This document shows, in pieces, positions 32,125 through 34,381 of a stretch of 34,381 nucleotides of DNA. The DNA comes from CAYRPN01 sp964426135 (GTDB taxonomy: Bacteria > Planctomycetota > Phycisphaerae > Phycisphaerales > Phycisphaeraceae): assembly GCA_964426135.1 (NCBI GenBank), contig CAYRPN010000059.1, forward strand, positions 1 through 34,381. The letters run 5' to 3'. The translations under genes were made by a program, and so were the position numbers. The notes beneath the pieces are model-generated. The model did no database searches. It saw only the letters and a list, made by a program, of their open reading frames with translations, and was not told the DNA's origin. Each line of letters starts with the position of its first letter. The stretch's first letter is position 1.

Positions 32125-33528
32125 ATGAGAATCACAAACTTCGCCTGGCTTTCTTCGCTGCTCGCGCTTCTGACGTGCTCGGTTGCGACCGCAGCTGACA
32201 AGCCGCCGAACGTGCTGCTACTGATTGCAGACGACTTGAACACGTGGCTGCTCGAAGACCCCGACCGCTACGCGGGCAAGGTGGTCGCGCCGAACATCAA
32301 GAAACTGGCGGAGAGCGGAGTCGCCTTCCGAAGTGCGTACGCGGCCAGCCCGGTGTGCTGCCCGTCGCGCACGGCGTTGCTTTCGGGAGTCCGGCCCTGG
32401 CAGTCCGGAATGTACATGAACGGTCTCGAATCATCCGGGAGCGTCGCCCTCAAAAACGCCACCTCGCTGCCGGGATTGTTCAAGAACGCTGGCTATTTCA
32501 CCGCTTCCTATGGGAAGGTCGGCCACGGCTGGAGATTAGGAAAAGTCTGGGACGATGAACTTCCTCACAGACGTGATCCCGCGCCGCCCAAAGCACCCTT
32601 GCTGCCTTTCACTCGTGGAGAACAAGACTGGGGACTAACGCATCTGGCGGAAGAGGAGATGAACGACACCAAGATGGCGGATGCGGCCATCGCACAATTG
32701 CAGAAGAAACACGACAAGCCGTTCTTCGTCGCCTGCGGGCTGTTCCATCCGCACATGCCGTGGTACGTGCCGAAAAAATACTTCGACATGTTCCCGCTGG
32801 AGGATGTGAAGCTGCCACCGATCCTCAAGAACGATCTCGACGACCTCCCCGCTCTTGGGCACGAAGTCACATCCTCGAAAAGCAAGTTCGTGGATCAAGT
32901 GATCGCCAAAGGTGTCCACAAACAGGGCGTGCAAGCGTACCTCGCGGCCACCGCCTACGTGGATGCCCAAATGGGTCGCGTGCTGGATGCCCTTGAAAAG
33001 AGCGAGTATCGGGACAACACGATCGTGATCTTCATCAGCGATCACGGTTTCCATCTTGGCGAGAAGCACCACTGGCAGAAGAACACACTCTGGGAAGAAG
33101 CGACCCATTGCAACCTGATGGTTCGCGCGCCCGGCGCCACGTCGCCCAAAGGCGTGTGCGAGCGATTTGTGTCGCTCCAGGACGTCTATCCCACGCTTGC
33201 GGAATTGTGCGCCCTCAAGGCGCCGGAGTATGTCGAAGGGAAGTCGCTCGTGCCGCTACTGAAAGATCCAAAGGCCGCGTGGGAGAGCACAGCGATCACT
33301 TCATGGGGCGACCGGTACGTCACGATTCGCACGGAGAAGCACCGCTACATCCGCTACCGCGAGGGTGAGGAGGAGTTGTACGACCACTCCAAAGACCCGC
33401 ACGAGTGGACCAACCAGATCAAGAACAAGGATTACGCCGGTGAGCTTGAACTTCTTCGGTCGAAAGTGCCGGCGCTGAAGGACATGGCCCCGAAGCTGAA
33501 ATCCGGCCGCAGAAACGGCGACGACTAG
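32125..33528 (+). CDS. Secreted type I sulfatase, iduronate-2-sulfatase-like
   Basis: This 467-aa formylglycine-dependent sulfatase has a signal peptide (FAWLSSLLALLTCSVATAA). NVLLLIADDLNTWL supplies metal-binding Asp residues, and C78-C-P-S-R with TALLSG is the formylglycine box. Later motifs are PFFVACGLFHPHMPWYVPKK and FISDHGFHLGEKHHWQKNTL, which resemble the iduronate-2-sulfatase/choline-sulfatase subgroup. Substrate is not provable. AAGGAG at 32109-32114 lies ten bases before the ATG and overlaps the end of a degraded sulfatase gene. Unlike the sulfatase at 7100, codon use and text here are slightly less GC-rich, in keeping with the neighbouring remnants. Confidence 0.93.
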   Translation: MRITNFAWLSSLLALLTCSVATAADKPPNVLLLIADDLNTWLLEDPDRYAGKVVAPNIKKLAESGVAFRSAYAASPVCCPSRTALLSGVRPWQSGMYMNGLESSGSVALKNATSLPGLFKNAGYFTASYGKVGHGWRLGKVWDDELPHRRDPAPPKAPLLPFTRGEQDWGLTHLAEEEMNDTKMADAAIAQLQKKHDKPFFVACGLFHPHMPWYVPKKYFDMFPLEDVKLPPILKNDLDDLPALGHEVTSSKSKFVDQVIAKGVHKQGVQAYLAATAYVDAQMGRVLDALEKSEYRDNTIVIFISDHGFHLGEKHHWQKNTLWEEATHCNLMVRAPGATSPKGVCERFVSLQDVYPTLAELCALKAPEYVEGKSLVPLLKDPKAAWESTAITSWGDRYVTIRTEKHRYIRYREGEEELYDHSKDPHEWTNQIKNKDYAGELELLRSKVPALKDMAPKLKSGRRNGDD

Positions 33529-33627
33529 AGATCCGAGTCGGCAAGCCACACTGTTCGCGTCACAAGGGGCGAGCGCCTCGCCCGGCGGTCGAGGAGGCGT
33601 TGGGGCGAAGACCGTGAAATGCCGACG

Positions 33628-34077
33628 TCATCCTGCAGCTTGTGATGTGAAGAACAGCCAAGTTGTGGGACCGTTCTTGAATTGGTCAATGGTGGCATGC
33701 GCTGGCAGCGTGGCGATGACATCGTTGATGCCGTAGCGTCGGCCATGCAGTTCCACATCGTGTGCCTCGCCGCAGATTTGCTTCACTCGCGAGAGATCGA
33801 CGCCATCAGGGATGGCGTACTCGGCCCCTTCGCAGTCGAGATTGAAGAGGCGCACGAACCCGCCGGCGCGGGTCAGGACTTCTGCGAGCGTGATCGTGCC
33901 CACCGGCAGTCCCCGGCCCCGGCAGACAGTTCCGCCGCCGGTGTTGTGCGGATCGTCGTCCGCGGGCGACATGAACGCCGGTTCGCCGACAGAACTGAAG
34001 ACTAGCGTGCGCGGCAATAGGCCCCGACGCGAGATGAGCGGAGGAAGCGGGATCAGATTGGCGCTGGTCGTGGTCAA
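33628..34077 (-). pseudogene. FkbM-type methyltransferase C-terminal fragment
   Basis: The recognisable text is LFNLDCEGAEYAIPDGVDLS, the FkbM-family motif (D-x-E-G-A-E type), followed by VKQICGEAHDVELHGRRYG, preceded by TITLAEVLTRAGG. The usual N-terminal part with the SAM-binding glycine motif is absent. The frame opens only at a TGA at 34099-34101, and the first start is TTG at 34077. The fragment is 149 aa at most against about 250-300 for the family, so a truncated gene is likely; a divergent short protein is possible. Confidence 0.55.
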
Positions 34078-34298
34078 CGGGCCACCGCCTTCTCCGGTTC
34101 AAGCGACCAGAACCTTTCGCCACGCTGCACGTCTGCAATAACCACAACCGCCCATTGCCGGTGAGACTTTGAGACTTCTCGGCCAAGTCTGGCCCAGGAA
34201 AGAGCCTCTTGACTCACCTCGGCAGTTCGCGCAAAGTCTCGGCAAGGTCTCGCCGCTACCTGGCGTTCTCAAAAACCCTACGTTTCTGGCACAAAAGC

Positions 34299-34328
34299 AA
34301 AAACCCCACGAGAATGATCTCGCGGGGT
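34299..34328 (-). terminator. Rho-independent-type terminator on the minus strand
   Basis: Read on the minus strand, ACCCCGCGAGA-TCAT-TCTCGTGGGGT forms an 11-bp stem with one mismatch and is followed by a T-run (34299-34303). It would end a minus-strand gene lying beyond the right edge of the window. Confidence 0.65.
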
Positions 34329-34342
34329 CTTGCGTTAACTGG

Positions 34343-34366
34343 AGGGTCGCATCGGTTTGCGACCCT
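34343..34366. other. Perfect 9-bp hairpin
   Basis: AGGGTCGCA pairs with TGCGACCCT around TCGGTT. No T-run follows on either strand. It sits beside the terminator and may belong to a gene beyond the window. Confidence 0.4.
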
Positions 34367-34381
34367 GTCGAAGCTCCCCGA

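Noticed and set aside
34099..34160. Short minus-strand text ADVQRGERFWSLEPEKAVAR just upstream of the FkbM fragment
   Set aside because: It resembles the FWSFQP stretch of DUF1549-type proteins, but it is only about 23 residues long and ends in a stop, so it is too short to call.

Overview
The window looks like chromosomal DNA of a GC-rich planctomycete. The markers are two DUF1501 proteins with Tat signals, a three-part PSCyt1/DUF1549/DUF1553 surface cytochrome, type I sulfatases, a PQQ-type beta-propeller protein, a DUF4058 protein and an ECF-type sigma factor beside sulfatases. A PBP2-RodA pair implies peptidoglycan elongation machinery, which is patchy in this phylum and may point to a Phycisphaerae-like lineage. 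That placement is inference; no rRNA or phylogenetic marker is present.

Layout: 1-2.6 kb holds a DUF1501 gene (-) and a zinc-ribbon/TPR gene (+). 3-7 kb is a PBP2-RodA cell-wall pair (+). 7.1-8.5 kb is a sulfatase (+), convergent with a minus-strand cluster of DUF1501, DUF4058 and PSCyt1/DUF1549/DUF1553 (8.7-14.5 kb). 14.7-16.6 kb is a translationally coupled pair (-), a GGDEF diguanylate cyclase and a small partner. 17.1-18.6 kb is an aldehyde dehydrogenase homologue (+), followed by a DUF433/DUF5615 toxin-antitoxin-like pair and an unrecognised 550-aa membrane protein (-). 21.3-24.2 kb carries a GNAT acetyltransferase, a GT4 glycosyltransferase and a small secreted protein (+). 25.2-29.8 kb carries a ceramide-glucosyltransferase-like GT, a lipoprotein, a PQQ-like propeller protein and a Phd/ParE-type pair (-). 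29.9-33.5 kb has panC, a decayed ECF sigma/sulfatase chimera and an intact sulfatase (+). The window ends with an FkbM-like methyltransferase remnant and a terminator (-).

The most unusual aspect is the density of palindromic dispersed repeats. At least a dozen elements of several families occupy the intergenic regions. Many are composite, with a conserved outer inverted repeat around exchangeable inner hairpins. Several of the same families lie inside coding sequences and are read through in frame: two in PBP2, four in the DUF1549/DUF1553 gene, and a palindromic insert in the glycosyltransferase gene. Two genes end on a stop codon that forms the first bases of a repeat. The second notable feature is a reading frame that joins an ECF sigma factor to the C-terminal tail of a lost sulfatase, with signs of a frameshift and a nonsense codon.

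All calls come from reading the sequence and recalling family motifs; no database search was run.
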